From Sapria himalayana (Eukaryota > Streptophyta > Magnoliopsida > Malpighiales > Rafflesiaceae): a stretch of DNA of 64,000 nucleotides. Made by a program: the position numbers and the translations under genes. The DNA lies in the NCBI GenBank assembly GCA_029783825.1, contig JAREIK010005782.1, positions 174,260 to 238,259 of the forward strand. The letters are read 5' to 3'. Positions 46,731 through 59,355 of the stretch are shown in pieces; the stretch's first letter is position 1; the number at the start of each line of letters is the position of its first letter. The notes beneath the pieces were generated by a model. It was given only the letters and a program-made list of their open reading frames with translations. It was not told the DNA's origin and did no database searches.

Positions 46731-49700
46731 GTTGGAAATTATGACACTTGAACATTCATAACTTAGAATATATACTAGATGAGAGTAACATGCCTAGTTT
46801 GATAGGATAAGAGGCGATCCTATCGAGGAGCCAAACAATTTTATAGGCAGTTCCTCTTACCTTGACCTTTTGGTTGCTCTATGAAAAGGAGAGAAGAAGT
46901 GTACTCGATACTCGATTTCACATAGTTCGTTGCACTTTTATTTTATTTTATTTTATTTCTTTTATAATTTCTCTTGATGATACTAGCATGATCTTTTTCT
47001 GAGATGTTATCTCATTTAAGAATGTGTCAGACTATGATAGATGAGATGTATATCCTTAATTATAATGAGATCAGACAACTGATATCATGATCTTCGAGAA
47101 AGTCTGTCGTTGGATGCATTTTATTATTTACTATGAAGGCAAGTTTTGACGAAAAATCATATCAACTTAAAATTAGATTTATAGTGATTTGATACAATCA
47201 TATATTTGGTATGAAATATCATGATACTTACTCTGCAGTGATCAAGTTGACTTCGGTATGTATTTTCATTTTTTTACAATATCTCATGGTTAGAGTATAC
47301 ACAAACTAAACTTGAAAAAAATATTTTTGTATTATAAACTTGAGATGGAGGTATATATGAAGCAACTACTAGTGTTTTGGGTAGTACAATAAAGTGTGGT
47401 TTGCAGATTGTATAATGTATTATATGGTCTAAAGTAGTCACCTGAGCCTGGTTTGCAAGGTTTTTTCTTGTAGTCACTTTATTTGAGCTAATCAAATACA
47501 TTATTGATTTTTATCTGTTCTTTTTGAGGATGCATATTATCTCATGTAAATTTTATCTATTGGTAGATTTAATAAAAAGGGTTTAGGAAATATTTCCTTA
47601 TATAAATTTTTGGACTACTTGGAATGAATGAAATGTGAGTGATTAAAAATAGTTGCAACAATATTTTGGCAACAATATTTTTGGATGTGGGATTGTTTCC
47701 ACAAGGAATTAGTGTAGTGCAGTATCAATGCAAATGCACCATCAATATAACATGGGATCTATTTTGTTTATTTTTATTTTAATTAATCTTTTATCTTTTT
47801 TGTTGAATCATATTTCTTGGATATTCATATATATATTCCTAAATTCATTAAAATTTTCATATTGAATTTTATATATTCCTCTGTGATAGAAGAGTTGGAT
47901 TTTAATAATTTAATTTCTTAAACAACTATAATTTTTTTTAGGCAATAAATGGACAAAAATCATCTTTTAAAAAATTATTTTTCAAAAAATTATTCTAAAA
48001 CTATCATCGATATAACTAAGTCTTTATTCTATTTTCCTTTATTTCCATATACAACTTCAGTAAATTTAGTTATAATTTTTTTTTTGTTTTTCATTTATTT
48101 CTTTTTACTTTGTTTTTAAAATATCCAAATGAATTTTTCTTTTTTGGCATGATATATTGGAAGTCTTATTGCAACTTTATTCAACATGCAACACTTGGAA
48201 TGTTTAATTTTTTCAACTAAGATTGATTTTTTAGGCATGGATATCAAATTTAGTAGGAATGGAAGTGAACATGCATAAAATATGGCACTATTAAGCAATG
48301 TCACATCACACGTAGTTACCTTTAAAGATTTTCATCAACCAGCTATTATTGTTGGAGGATGCTTTGCAATTGTAGCAGTGATAATCGCTATTTTCTTTAT
48401 ATTTCAACATCTTAGATCTTATTCCACTCAAGAGGTTTCCTTTTAAGTTTATTATCTGACAATGTAAATTTTCATTTATCATCATGATCATTATTCGGAC
48501 TTTACCTTGTCATTTGGAACTATTAAAACTAATCCATGTTCTAATCTATTCCAATCCATATATAAATATTTTTATTTTTTTATATTTTTTTGTAACTTAC
48601 CTAAATAAAAAATAGATTTAATAGTAGACCTATCTATATATAATTAAATTGATTCTCCGATATAATTATTAATTATTTTTGAGTTTTCATTTTATTTCTC
48701 TCCCAAATCTTTACCTTATGACTCATCAATAATATTTATTTATAATTTGAACATTTTTGAATATCACTGTTATAATTTTATGAGTGTTTATTTATTATAT
48801 TATTCTTAAAAAAGGTTGGGTGAAATAATATTGAGCTAATTGATTACTTGGAATTTTTTTGCGTTACATATATATTGGAGGTAATGCATTTGTACAATGA
48901 TAAATATCTATAGATAATGGCAGTATGTCTCAGGGTGGAGACTTTTTAGATGAAGTCTCTATAAAATTTTGGGAGGTAAGACTATCAATATATTAAAATC
49001 TCTCAGATCTCTCATTAAAATGAGAATCTTGTATACTGGGTATGACTTCCACAACCTCCATTTATTATATATATTTTTTAATAATAGGAACACCTGATTT
49101 ATGGTCTGCTCATATTTTTTTTTTATAATTAGGTTTGCTGTTTGAGTTATGATTTAGTGTTTTATTTTCTTTTTTCCATCATAATATTTTCTTCTTTAAT
49201 TTATAAGCTAGGGTTTGCAAATCTTAAAAGTATGTTTGCATTTACACGGTGTTACTATACAAAGTGTGCACTTAGTTTATGCAGTAAATCTACATGGTAA
49301 ATAGCTGCCGTGACTGCAGAGTGATGTCGATGTAGTGTTAGTGTTGATGTGGAACAATGATAGTGTGTGTGTGTTTGTGTGGAGGACAAGATATTAATGG
49401 ATTATCAGCATGGTTGTGCCATAGACGTAGTGTTTGTGCAGTGACATTGACAATGTGATCGTATTTGTGGTGGTGAGGCAAAGTGTATGCAGTGTCTGAT
49501 AGTATGGCAGTGGCAGAGGTGTCAACATGGTATTAATGTGTATGGTGTAGTGTTGTGTTGTGTTGTGTGCACAATAAGAGTGAATGTGTAATAGTTTGGG
49601 CATTATGGTGTAAGTGTAATAGTGCAATGTGGTGTGAAGTGTAGTGCAGTGTATTGTAGTGCACTAAGGTATGAAGAGTGATGTAATGTGTAGTTCACAT

Positions 49701-50070
49701 AAATCTTATATGGAAATCAGTTTCTTTAACTTGGCTGTATATTTTTTAATTATTGGGATCTTATTAATTACTTAAAAAGTCAGAATTGCTTAGTTGTATG
49801 TTTTTTACATAGCTGTAGCTTAGTCATAATTGTTCAACTATATGTTTTATTTACATAACTGTACCTTTAATGTTGGTCATACACCTAACTTTTATTTATT
49901 TTCTTTATGCTGTACTAAATTTGTGAGATGACATAATGATTTTGTCTTCTCTATAAGTGTTTTTTATGTATGTTTTTAAATTCATTTTTTCCCGTTGCTA
50001 ATCTTCAATGATATTTTTTTAAGCATTATTTATTTTAATATTTTATTTTCTATATTAAAGGTATGTCATG
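46731..50070. other. CACTA-3 interior, no gene recognised
   Basis: AT-rich. A short inverted repeat (GATAGGATAAGAGGCGATCC and following TATC) lies at about 46800-46825. Between about 49240 and 49700 the plus strand is rich in GTGTAGTG/TGTGCAGTG units, a cryptic simple repeat. Short reading frames on both strands show no family resemblance. Confidence 0.4.
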
Positions 50071-50960
50071 GTCTATATATGAGCGATCCTTGAATTACAC
50101 AAGCTTCTCATATAATAATTTAAATTTGATATTATAAAAAAATAATAAATATATAAATACTAGTAAAAAGTTATATTAAATATGATTAAAATAACTATTT
50201 TTTGATTATAATTTAATTAAAATTTTATACTTAATTTTATCTGAAATATTTATTTATGATATTCAAATATTTGTATTACAAAACATTTTATAATTTATTA
50301 TATAATTATAATATTGATAAAATATTTTAATTAATATATAAAAATTACAACTAATATAAACAATTATTTGATTACAAAAAATATATAAAATTATATGAAT
50401 AAACGAATAAATAAGTAAATATTTATAAAAATAAAAGTATAAAATAATATTTTTATTATTATAGAAATTTTTAAAAAATATAATGACTAAAAGAATTTAA
50501 ATATTTGAATTATTAAAAAAATTTTTAAATTTTTCATAAAATTTAAAAGCAAAAAAAGTTGATATTTTAAAATTAATATATTGTTATTTTAATTACATCA
50601 AAAAAATTAATATTTCAGTGTGGTTATTAAATGAACACTTCAAACATTAAAATTTATAATGATTAAAAGATTTTAATTATATGCTTTTATAATTATTTCA
50701 TATTATATTAATAAAAGATAGATTGAATTCTTATAAATATATGACCATATAATACACACACACACACACATATGAATACTTTATTATAATATAATATTAT
50801 TTTATTTATTTATTAAATAATATAATTTATGGTTAAATAAAGATCTATTTATATTATTTTATTTAAATTATTTATTTTTTATAATTTAATTTTAGTGTTA
50901 TTTTTTTATATTTTATTTTATAATAGTTTAGTATATATATAAGGTTTTATTAAAATGCTT
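50071..50960 (+). repeat. CACTA internal segment homologous to 6161-7260 and 61740-62435
   Basis: It starts with GTCTATATATGAGCGATCCT, nearly the motif at 6161 and at 62435 (inverted), and is followed by similar AT-rich sequence including a dinucleotide repeat at about 50755-50770 in the position of the TA repeats at 7051 and 61797. Its position about 16 kb from the CACTA-3 B end, rather than 0.5-0.7 kb as in the others, suggests it belongs to another partial family copy within CACTA-3. Confidence 0.55.
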
Positions 50961-51385
50961 TTTATCAAAAAACAGAGCCCACACTTCAAACTATGCGTTT
51001 AATGGTAGCAATAACAATGTTTTAGGGTTCTCACAGGAGATCTACAATGTCATAGCTTACGATGGTGTTCATATAGACATGAGAACAATGCTTGTAGATT
51101 GGGCTCCCATCTACAGGCTCTTCGTGAGGGTAAAACCTCCTCTGCCAGCAATTTCACATCATGGACACTCCGGTAAGCTCAGATAGGTAAAAGATGTTGT
51201 GTGGACTATATTCATCAGTGGGGGCCATAACAACTACTATTGCTCCAGGCAACATAATCTAATACGAGTAATGAGTGTGCAGATCAACTGATGACAAGAA
51301 GCAGCTCTATGATGGATGCACATGAATTCATTAGTGGTGACATGGAGAGTGGTGTTCAACATGTTGTTTCACAGGTGAGTAATTT
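50961..51385 (+). pseudogene. Unidentified captured exon-like sequence
   Basis: Base composition here is clearly less AT-rich than on either side. One frame at about 50980-51180 stays open and reads TSNYAFNGSNNNVLGFSQEI, then YNVIAYDGVHIDMRTMLVDW and APIYRLFVRVKPPLPAIS. After a gap, another at about 51285-51374 reads CADQLMTRSSSMMDAHEFIS followed by GDMESGVQHVVSQ and stops exactly at CAG|GTGAGT, a good plant 5' splice site. This looks like an exon pair or an exon with a frameshift taken from a host gene. The protein was not recognised. It could also be part of an unrecognised transposon gene. Confidence 0.4.
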
Positions 51386-52429
51386 CTTGCTCGTTGCTTG
51401 ACCCTTTTTCTTTTTATTTTTGAGTTTCCTAGAAAATGTTAAAAAAATTAGTATCTCTATTTTATCTAATTTAGAAATAACAACTTACTTTTTTTGAAGA
51501 AAAAGTCAATCATAAAAATCATACATAAGAAAAAATATTTGGGTAGATATCACATTTGAATTACAATGCAATAATGTCATGCTGAGCTTTATCTAGAAAT
51601 TAGGAATTGAGAATAGACTAGACATAGCTTGGCCAATCCTATTATTTTTCATCACATATTTGTATAATTCAAATTGAATGTACATACTCGTTCTTGTGTT
51701 GTCATATGCATTGTGAGGAGTCCCTACTTAATGCATATCTTAATAGTCTTATCTCTAAAAATTAGAGAGATTATGTTTGATGAGTCTTAAACTTGATATT
51801 TATTGTCCCTGGACAAAAATATTTGTTATTGTGTCAAGATATGATCTTCACTATATTCATGTGATATATATTTTCATAATGATTAGTTATTTTAGTATTC
51901 TTTTTGCACAAATATATTTTATTTTAAAATTTTTATGAGATTTAGTGAGGTGAAGTTTATGTTTTGTTGCATATTTAATTATTTTGCCTTTGCGTGCTTA
52001 TGTATACAACCGATGATGAAAATTATTATTCTAGGTCAAGAATAGAATATCATGTATTAATTTTTATTTTGAATGATTATAGTTTTGTTAAACTTGCATT
52101 TTTTATGTCTGTTTTAATGATGTTATTTTTGAGATTTATTGCCTAGTGAGATGAGACCTAATACTTAATGATAAATTGATGGTCAAAAATTAACCAATAT
52201 GAAGAATATTGAATATTAATAATTTTATCTCCTAATTTTCTAGTTGTCTTGATTATACGAGTCTACTAAAAAAATTAAGTTTTATTCTTATCTTTAATTT
52301 TATTCTTTATTTTTAAAATTCCAGTGTTGTTCTTAAAGAGCCTATATTGCAAGATTTTCCTAAAATGTGATATATATAGTAAGGTGCATTTTATTTTGCA
52401 TTTAATTATATATAAAAACGTGAATAATG
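51386..52429. other. AT-rich sequence after the exon-like segment
   Basis: It follows the GTGAGT splice-like site and could be intron. No features recognised. Confidence 0.4.
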
Positions 52430-52439
52430 TTGAATTTTA

Positions 52440-53075
52440 TTTTGGCAGCGGCGGCGGCACCAGTGGCACCAGCATTACCGGCCGCACTGCTAGCAGTGGT
52501 AGAGGTGGCAGAGGCGGTAGCAACGGCGGCAGCGGCGGCAGCGGCAGCAGCGGCGGCAGCGGTGGCAGCGGCGGCAGCGGCGGTAGCGGCAGCGGCGGTA
52601 GCGGCAGCAGCGGCGGCAGCGGCGGCAGCAGTGGCATCAACGGCAGCGGCGACATCTGTGGCAGCACTAGCAGCAATGGCTATGGCGGCGGCACCGGCAG
52701 CACCGGCATCACCAGTCGCACTAATAGTAGTGGTAGAGGTGGCAAAGGCGGCAGCAGCAGTGGCAGCGGTGGCATCAACGACAGTGGCGACATCAATGGC
52801 ATCAACGGCAGTGGCGACATCAATGGCAGCACCGGCTGTAGTGGTAGTAGGGTGTGCAATAGTGGCGGTAGTGGCTGCAGTAGTGGCTGTGGAGGAAGCA
52901 GTGTCGGCAGGAGCGACAGCACCGGCAGCAGCGACAACGATGGTAGTAGTAGTGGCAGCAGTCGCAGCAGTAGCGGTGGAAATGATGGCAGCGGCGGCAA
53001 CGACGACACCAACGGTAGTAGCTACGGCAGTAATAGCGGTAGAGGCAGCAGCAACGGCAGCAGGAGCAACATAAA
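52440..53075. repeat. GGC/AGC trinucleotide array 1
   Basis: About 630 bases of GGCGGCAGC / GGTAGTGGC units. It translates as Gly/Ser in one forward frame, Ala/Val in another and Leu/Pro on the reverse, all open because the array lacks stop codons. There is no conserved start, promoter or domain, so it is treated as an expanded trinucleotide repeat. It stands immediately left of the palindrome array and the 200-bp block at 53325. Confidence 0.85.
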
Positions 53076-53089
53076 TGACAATAAATGCG

Positions 53090-53560
53090 GTATATACATA
53101 CGTATATAGTCGGTATATAAGTACATATAATACTGCAGTATTTTATGTGTATATATACTGAGTATATATGTACTCAGTATATATGTACACATAATACTGT
53201 AGTTTATATGTACATATACTGGGATAATATATGTACGAGTGAAATGCTAGTATATATATACATATTTACTGCAGTAATATATATAAATATATATTAAAAC
53301 ATAGTTTTTTTATATTTATTTTGATTAGATTAAATGGTTTAAATTTCTTACATATATGGTACCACATTATTTTCCATTCGAAGCTCGTATAAGTGAAGGG
53401 ATTTTTCGACAGACATGATGCACTGTGATCGGACAGCATTTTTGCAGCAGAAAGTTGGTGATCGGAGGAGTAGATGGAGAGAAAGCAACATTAATACATG
53501 GATAGATTATACTTTATGCACAGTCAGTAAATACATTGATTAATAAGATGAAATATAATT
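53090..53560 (+). repeat. A-arm module copy 1 (palindromes plus 200-bp conserved block)
   Basis: TATATACTGAGTATATA-type palindromes at 53095-53290, then the conserved block at about 53325-53530 matching inverted 23540-23745. Confidence 0.8.
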
Positions 53561-53859
53561 TTGTTTTATTTTTGTTGCAGTTATTTAAAATATTGTATTA
53601 GAATAAGTTATTTAATGAATTTTTTTGTTTACTTTAAAATTTTCATTTATAGTTTCTGTTTTTATTCAAATTAATATAAATATATTAAATTATTTAATTA
53701 AATTTTTGTTGAAGCTATGTTACAATCAACTTTAATATATGTTTGTTCATGTCTATAATAACTATTATTATATATATGTGAATATGTTTGTGTGTCTCCG
53801 AATTTTTTGGGTAGATTTCAGCCTATTATAGGTATGTAAAAACTGATTATCAGCAACAG

Positions 53860-54370
53860 TAGCAGCGACATCGGTGGCAGTGACGGTAGCGGTGGCAGTG
53901 ACGGTAGCGATGGCAATGGAAGCAGAAGTTGTGGTAGTGGGGGTAGCAGCAGCGGCAGAAGCAGCAACACTGGCTGCATTGGAAGGAGCGGCGACAGCGG
54001 CGGTTTTAGCAGCTGCAACTGAAGCATTGGCAGCATCGGAAGTAGTGGCAGCATCGGAAGTAGCGGTAGAGGCAGTAGTGGCAGCAGCGACTACAGCAGT
54101 AGCAGCAGCGACAGTGGTAGCAGCGGTAGGGGTGGCAGTGGCAGCACCGGCATGCATCGGTAGCACCGGCAGCATTAGTAGCCACTCCAGCGACCAGCGG
54201 TAGTAGTGGGCAGCGGCGGCAGTAGTAGAGGCGGCAGCAGTAGAGGCAGCCACGACAGAGTCAGTAGTAGAGGCAGCGGTGGCAGCGGCGACAGCAGCAG
54301 TGGTATTGGCAGCAACATCGGCAATGGCAGAAGCAGCAGGAGAGGCAGCGGAAATAGCAGCAACAACACC
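53860..54370. repeat. GGC/AGC trinucleotide array 2
   Basis: A second array of GGCAGC / GTAGCAGCG units. Together with the following palindromes and block it repeats the module 52440-53560 about 1.3-1.4 kb further on. Open frames encode only Ala/Val, Gly/Ser or Leu/Pro runs. Confidence 0.85.
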
Positions 54371-54374
54371 AAAT

Positions 54375-54830
54375 GAGGTATATACGTATGAATAAAGTTA
54401 GTATATACGTACATTTAATACTATAGTATTTTATGTACGTATATACTGTGTATATTTGTACTTAGTTTATATGTACACATTATACTGTTGTTTATATGTA
54501 CATATACTACAGTAATATATGTACAAGTGAAATACAACTATATATTTATATATATACTGCAAAATTATATATGTATCAAAACATAACTTTTTTTGTTAAT
54601 TTGAATGAGTTGTTTACTTTTCTAAAAAATATGATACCACCTTGTTCCTCTTACAAAGCTTCTATAAGTGATGAGATTTTTCACTAGATATTACGTGATG
54701 TTACTCGGACAACTTTGTCACAGTAGAAAAATGATGATCGGGAGAGTAGAGGGAGAGAAAACAATGTCAATGAATGGATATATTATTCTTTATGCAATGT
54801 CGGTAGATACATTGATGAATAAGATCAAAT
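54375..54830 (+). repeat. A-arm module copy 2
   Basis: Palindromic TATATACTGTGTATAT-like repeats at 54375-54560 and a second copy of the 200-bp block at about 54595-54800 (recognisable by TATAAGTGATGAGATTTTTC and AAATGATGATCGGGAGAG). More diverged than copy 1. Confidence 0.75.
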
Positions 54831-55029
54831 AAAAGTTTGTTGTTTTTTTTGTTTCAATTATGCAGAATATTAAATTTACATAAAGATTTTAAATGATTTT
54901 ATTTTTTTTATTATAAATTATTTATAGTTTCAATTTTTATAAAATTTGTTATAAAAATATTAAATTATTTAATTAAAAAATTTAAAAATTTTTAAATTCT
55001 GAAATTATTTTTGAAATTAAAATGGCTAG

Positions 55030-55468
55030 TAAATATTTTCTTGATAAATAGCAAGGGAAAAATCCCTTGCTAAATTAGCGAGGAATTTTTCCTAACTAAT
55101 TTAGCTAGGGACATATTAAAATTAGCGACGGATAATTTGTTGCTAACTTTATTTAGCTATGGACTATATCCGTCACTAAAATTTATAGACAACACTTTAG
55201 CTAGGGAATAATTCGTCATTATTTTTGTTTAGCGATGGGATATCTCGTTTATCTTGCTAATTTAGCGATTGAATTTTTCTTTTTTAGCAATTGATTTTTC
55301 CGTGGCTAACTTTTTAGCTAGGGACACTTCCTTCGCTAAAATTTAGCAAGAATCACTTTAGATAGGGAACCAATCCATCCGTAATTCGTCGCTATATCCT
55401 GTTAAGGTATTGAAAATGCCCATTTTGCTAGGGAATTGTCCCTAGCTCATGGGATTTTTCTTGTATTG
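55030..55468. repeat. CACTA-3 A-type terminus and subterminal repeats
   Basis: Motifs such as TTAGCGAGGAATTTTTCC, TTAGCGACGGATAATTTG and TTAGCTAGGGACA recur; it ends in GGGATTTTTCTTGTATTG. The last 90 bases align with inverted 22991-23080. Confidence 0.85.
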
Positions 55469-57567
55469 TTTGATGTTAGCGGTGCTAATCATATTTTTTC
55501 AATTACTTATTTTTAAAATTATTTATACTTTTAATTATTTAGTTTTTGAGTGCACTCTATTTATAACATGATACATTACATATATTTATTTATTAATTTT
55601 TTTTATCTCATTATAAAATTTTTAATTTTATTATAGTTTATAATATTACTATGATGCTTATTTAGTATAATAGTATCAATGTTCATTTTATTATTTTGGT
55701 ACAATTATTTTATCTTTTCTATTTTCCACTTAACTTAAAGTCTTTGAATTTTATTCTTTAACAATTCAATTTTACTATTGGTATAGTATAAAATTCGTCG
55801 AGCATGCCACTAGGGTTTTTGAGAATTCACCACATAATGTGCCAACAAATACTATAAATTTCTTGAGTGAAGTATTTTAAAACATTCTCTAAGTTTGTCA
55901 CATTCTTCATCTTCTCACGATCTTAAAGTTTCTTAATATTTTTTTTTCAAATTTAATTATTAACTTTTGCATTATTGATCTGTGAGTTAAAAATTTTTTT
56001 TTGGTAAATTTCTATTCTTCTTAAATCTTTTTTTATAATAGCTGATGCCCTACCAGCTTATGCTAATATTATATGATCTACAATGTGTTATAACATTATT
56101 GTTAATCTTATTATTTTGAGTTATCATGCTAAATAACTTAATTTTAATTTTAGAGTAAACCATGTTTTTTTAAAATATTTTTGTAGGATTTATATAACTT
56201 TGTGGATGACTTTTCTAAGAATTGATCATGTTGTCTATCCATATTTTTGTCATATCAGAGGATAAATTAGATGCTTAGTTTTCATTAATCTTTTTTTATT
56301 CACTATTAGTTTAATTTTTTTGTTTTGATAAATTTAAAACTTATGAAATCAAGCATAAAGTATATTATTTATATTAATAATGAGGTACACTTAAGAAAAT
56401 ATGCTAGTGTTTTTATAGTATGTCAAGAAAATATTATTAGAAATATATTTTATCTAGATTACCTAGAATATTATATAATATTATTATGTAAGATGACTTT
56501 TATTATTTTGTTAATTATTTTTATAAATAAGTATTATCGCATTACATAATTCATATCTCATAAAGAAAAAAATAATTTTTATATATTTATACTTTATTTT
56601 TAAAAAATGATTGATATTCACTAAAAATATGAAATAAATATTCTTAAAAATTATATTATTATATAATATACATTGTGAGAATTTGTATTTTTCTTGAAAA
56701 AACATAAAGTGATTTATCTTATATTTTAAGTAGTCATATTATTTTCATATTGAAAATTTAGAGATTATAAAAAATATCCAATTAAGACAACTTTAAAATG
56801 TTTTTTTATAAGACATTTTAGGATGAATCAATTATGATTACAAATTACTTAATCATATTGATATCTTCTTTTATTTTTATCAAATTGTATTTCTTATCAA
56901 TTATTTAATCACATCATTTATCATTCGTGTTGTAAGGGGTATGAATTTTGTTCAAATGTTTCTTTAAAAGTAAAAAAATAAATTGTCATCTCATGTCTTT
57001 CTAGGCCATTATAGTATTCAAAAAAATATAACTGCAATTCATCATTACCACAGATTAGTAATTGAGTGATAAAATTTCTTTAAATATACTTTTTGTCATG
57101 GCAATCTATGTGAGGCTAAAAAGATTATTTTCAAGTTAACTCACATTTGGGTTTTCTTAGGAATTTTGTGGACATTTTTTTAATGATTTTCTTAATCTTA
57201 AATATCATTTAGCCAGAACATATAATAATATGAGTAAGTTGAGTTTGCCATGAATTATTATAGATAAAAATTCATATAAATTGTGATGATTTAATATTTA
57301 TTTAATATGAAATCAATCATTTGATAGTAAAAACTTTCTAACTACTTATATTCAAGATAAAAATAATGATGATATTAGGGAAGAGAATTTATGTTAAAAT
57401 ATTTTAATCATATATATTTAAATCCACTTTTATGTTATGTAATGATTATGTTTTTTTATAAAAAGAAATATTATTATAATTTTATTTTTTATTTTGTTAC
57501 TTAATTATGATTTTTTGAATAAGTAAGAAACTAATAATATTTTTTTTTTATTTTGATGAATTAATTT

Positions 57568-57619
<52 letters not shown>

Positions 57620-59310
57620 CTCTCTCTCTCTCTCTTTGATCTTATTTTGAATTAAAAGTTTTTATATCAATGTCTCAAGAATTATGTCTTAACTTACTAA
57701 TTATTCACCTTGTTATTTTATGCTTTTGCCTCTATAGGTATTTAAACTTATAGTATAAATTATATCTCATTCTTGTTTTATTTAATTAATAATTAATTTT
57801 TAATAATACACTTAATCATAATGATTTAAATAATGAAATGTATTTGGAAAGTCTTCAAGATTCACATTTTTATGATTTTTTTGAGTTAACATATATTATT
57901 TCTATAAATATGGCTTGGAGGAAAGTTGTGTTATATTTCTGTAGTTGATACTATTATTATATATATTAATGAAATGAATAATTTTATATTCAAATATTTT
58001 TTTTATAAAAGTTTCGAATAGCTCAATGATTTAAATATTTTTTTAGTTTTTAAGTAATATATTTAAATGAAAACTTATTTTATTTCAGCTTATGTTTATG
58101 TGATTATTTATCGATGGGCGTTCCATTGTTATCTCTACTAGATATAAAGAAAAATATGAGAATATAGTTTCTCTTATTCTTTAGGATTGATATTAGAAAT
58201 GTTTTCAATATTGTAAATCTTTTATTAGGTTTTCTCAAGAAGATGTATGCTGTGGTCCTATTTATATTCACAAATATATGAAAATATGTATGGAATTGCT
58301 TTTATTCTCTGAGTGATTCAAGATATTTTTGATTATTTGACTATTATTATTATTATTATTTTTGTGTTTCAATAATAATAAACCATAATATCAATTAATA
58401 TTTTTGTATATTTTTCTAAAAAAAAATTTATATATTAGAAAATATGTTGTTATATACACACTACAAATATTTATAAATAGTTATCATATATTATGATAAC
58501 AACACACTCTCAAATGCCCAATTGAATTACACCACTATAGTGAAAGAACTTGTATCAACAATCTTTTCTTTTGACAAGTTAATATCATATTTAGTGGGAA
58601 CCAAAGTCATAGTATATACTAAATATTCTATAATCAAATATATCATAAAAAAGAAAGATGTCAAGTCTAGATTGATTTGATGAATTTTACTATTAGAATA
58701 GTTTGAACTAGAGATATTAGGTAAGAAATGTACATATAAGCAAAATTGAAAATAGCTTATCAAGACTAGAAAAAAAAGATAGAAGAGTTGTTGAAGAAGA
58801 TATTAGATAGATTTTTTTATTTGAACAAATTATAATATTGAATGAAAATTAACTCCATGGTATGTAGTATTGAATTAACCTTATCATTGCAAGTAGTACT
58901 TTGATCAAAATTTGAGGCAAAGTGTTATAGTTGGGAGAGTAGTAGTATCTTGTAATAAGGTCACTTTTTGCTCCTGCTCTTACAAATTTGTGGAACATGT
59001 TAATATTTATGTGCTCAAGTATTTTTCTTCTCAAAATCAATGTTGATATTTACATATATATGCATAAATATATATGTGCATATACACTACCCTACACACA
59101 CACACACACTCACATTTATCCATCCATATACATTATTATTCATTATATATCAGCACACATATTTGTACTTTTGTATATATTCACACATGTATCTACATTT
59201 TCAAAGTAGTGTGTATATACTTGTATGCATGCATATACTACTGTAACCCCCACATACACACACATATACCTATATACATAATGTATTTTTAAAGTTACAC
59301 ATAAAACTAT

Positions 59311-59355
<45 letters not shown>

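Larger units (their letters stand above)
34198..55468 (+). mobile_element. CACTA-3: 21.3-kb element of the same family, inverted, nested in CACTA-2
   Basis: The left end, CACTACAAAAATATATC, is B-type: its first 120 bases align with the inverted right end of CACTA-2 (63113). The right end, ...GGGATTTTTCTTGTATTG, is A-type and matches the left end of CACTA-2. It is therefore an inverted family member with TTT on both sides. The right terminus has decayed from TAGTG to TATTG (CAATA instead of CACTA), so it is probably immobile. No TNPD or TNPA sequence was recognised in it; it is filled with other remnants and repeats. Confidence 0.82.

Noticed and set aside
52324..53109. 261-codon Gly/Ser-rich frame, candidate glycine-rich protein
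   Set aside because: Equally long poly-Ala and poly-Leu/Pro frames exist in the same triplet array; no signal peptide or conserved core, and the array is part of a duplicated transposon module.
53768..54414. Ala/Thr- and Leu/Pro-rich frames
   Set aside because: Products of the second GGC/AGC array.
22991..55468. A CACTA element pairing the two A-type ends
   Set aside because: The copia frame shows that the insertion ends at 63113, and the TTT flanks pair 34195 with 55469; like-with-like pairing would give interleaved elements.
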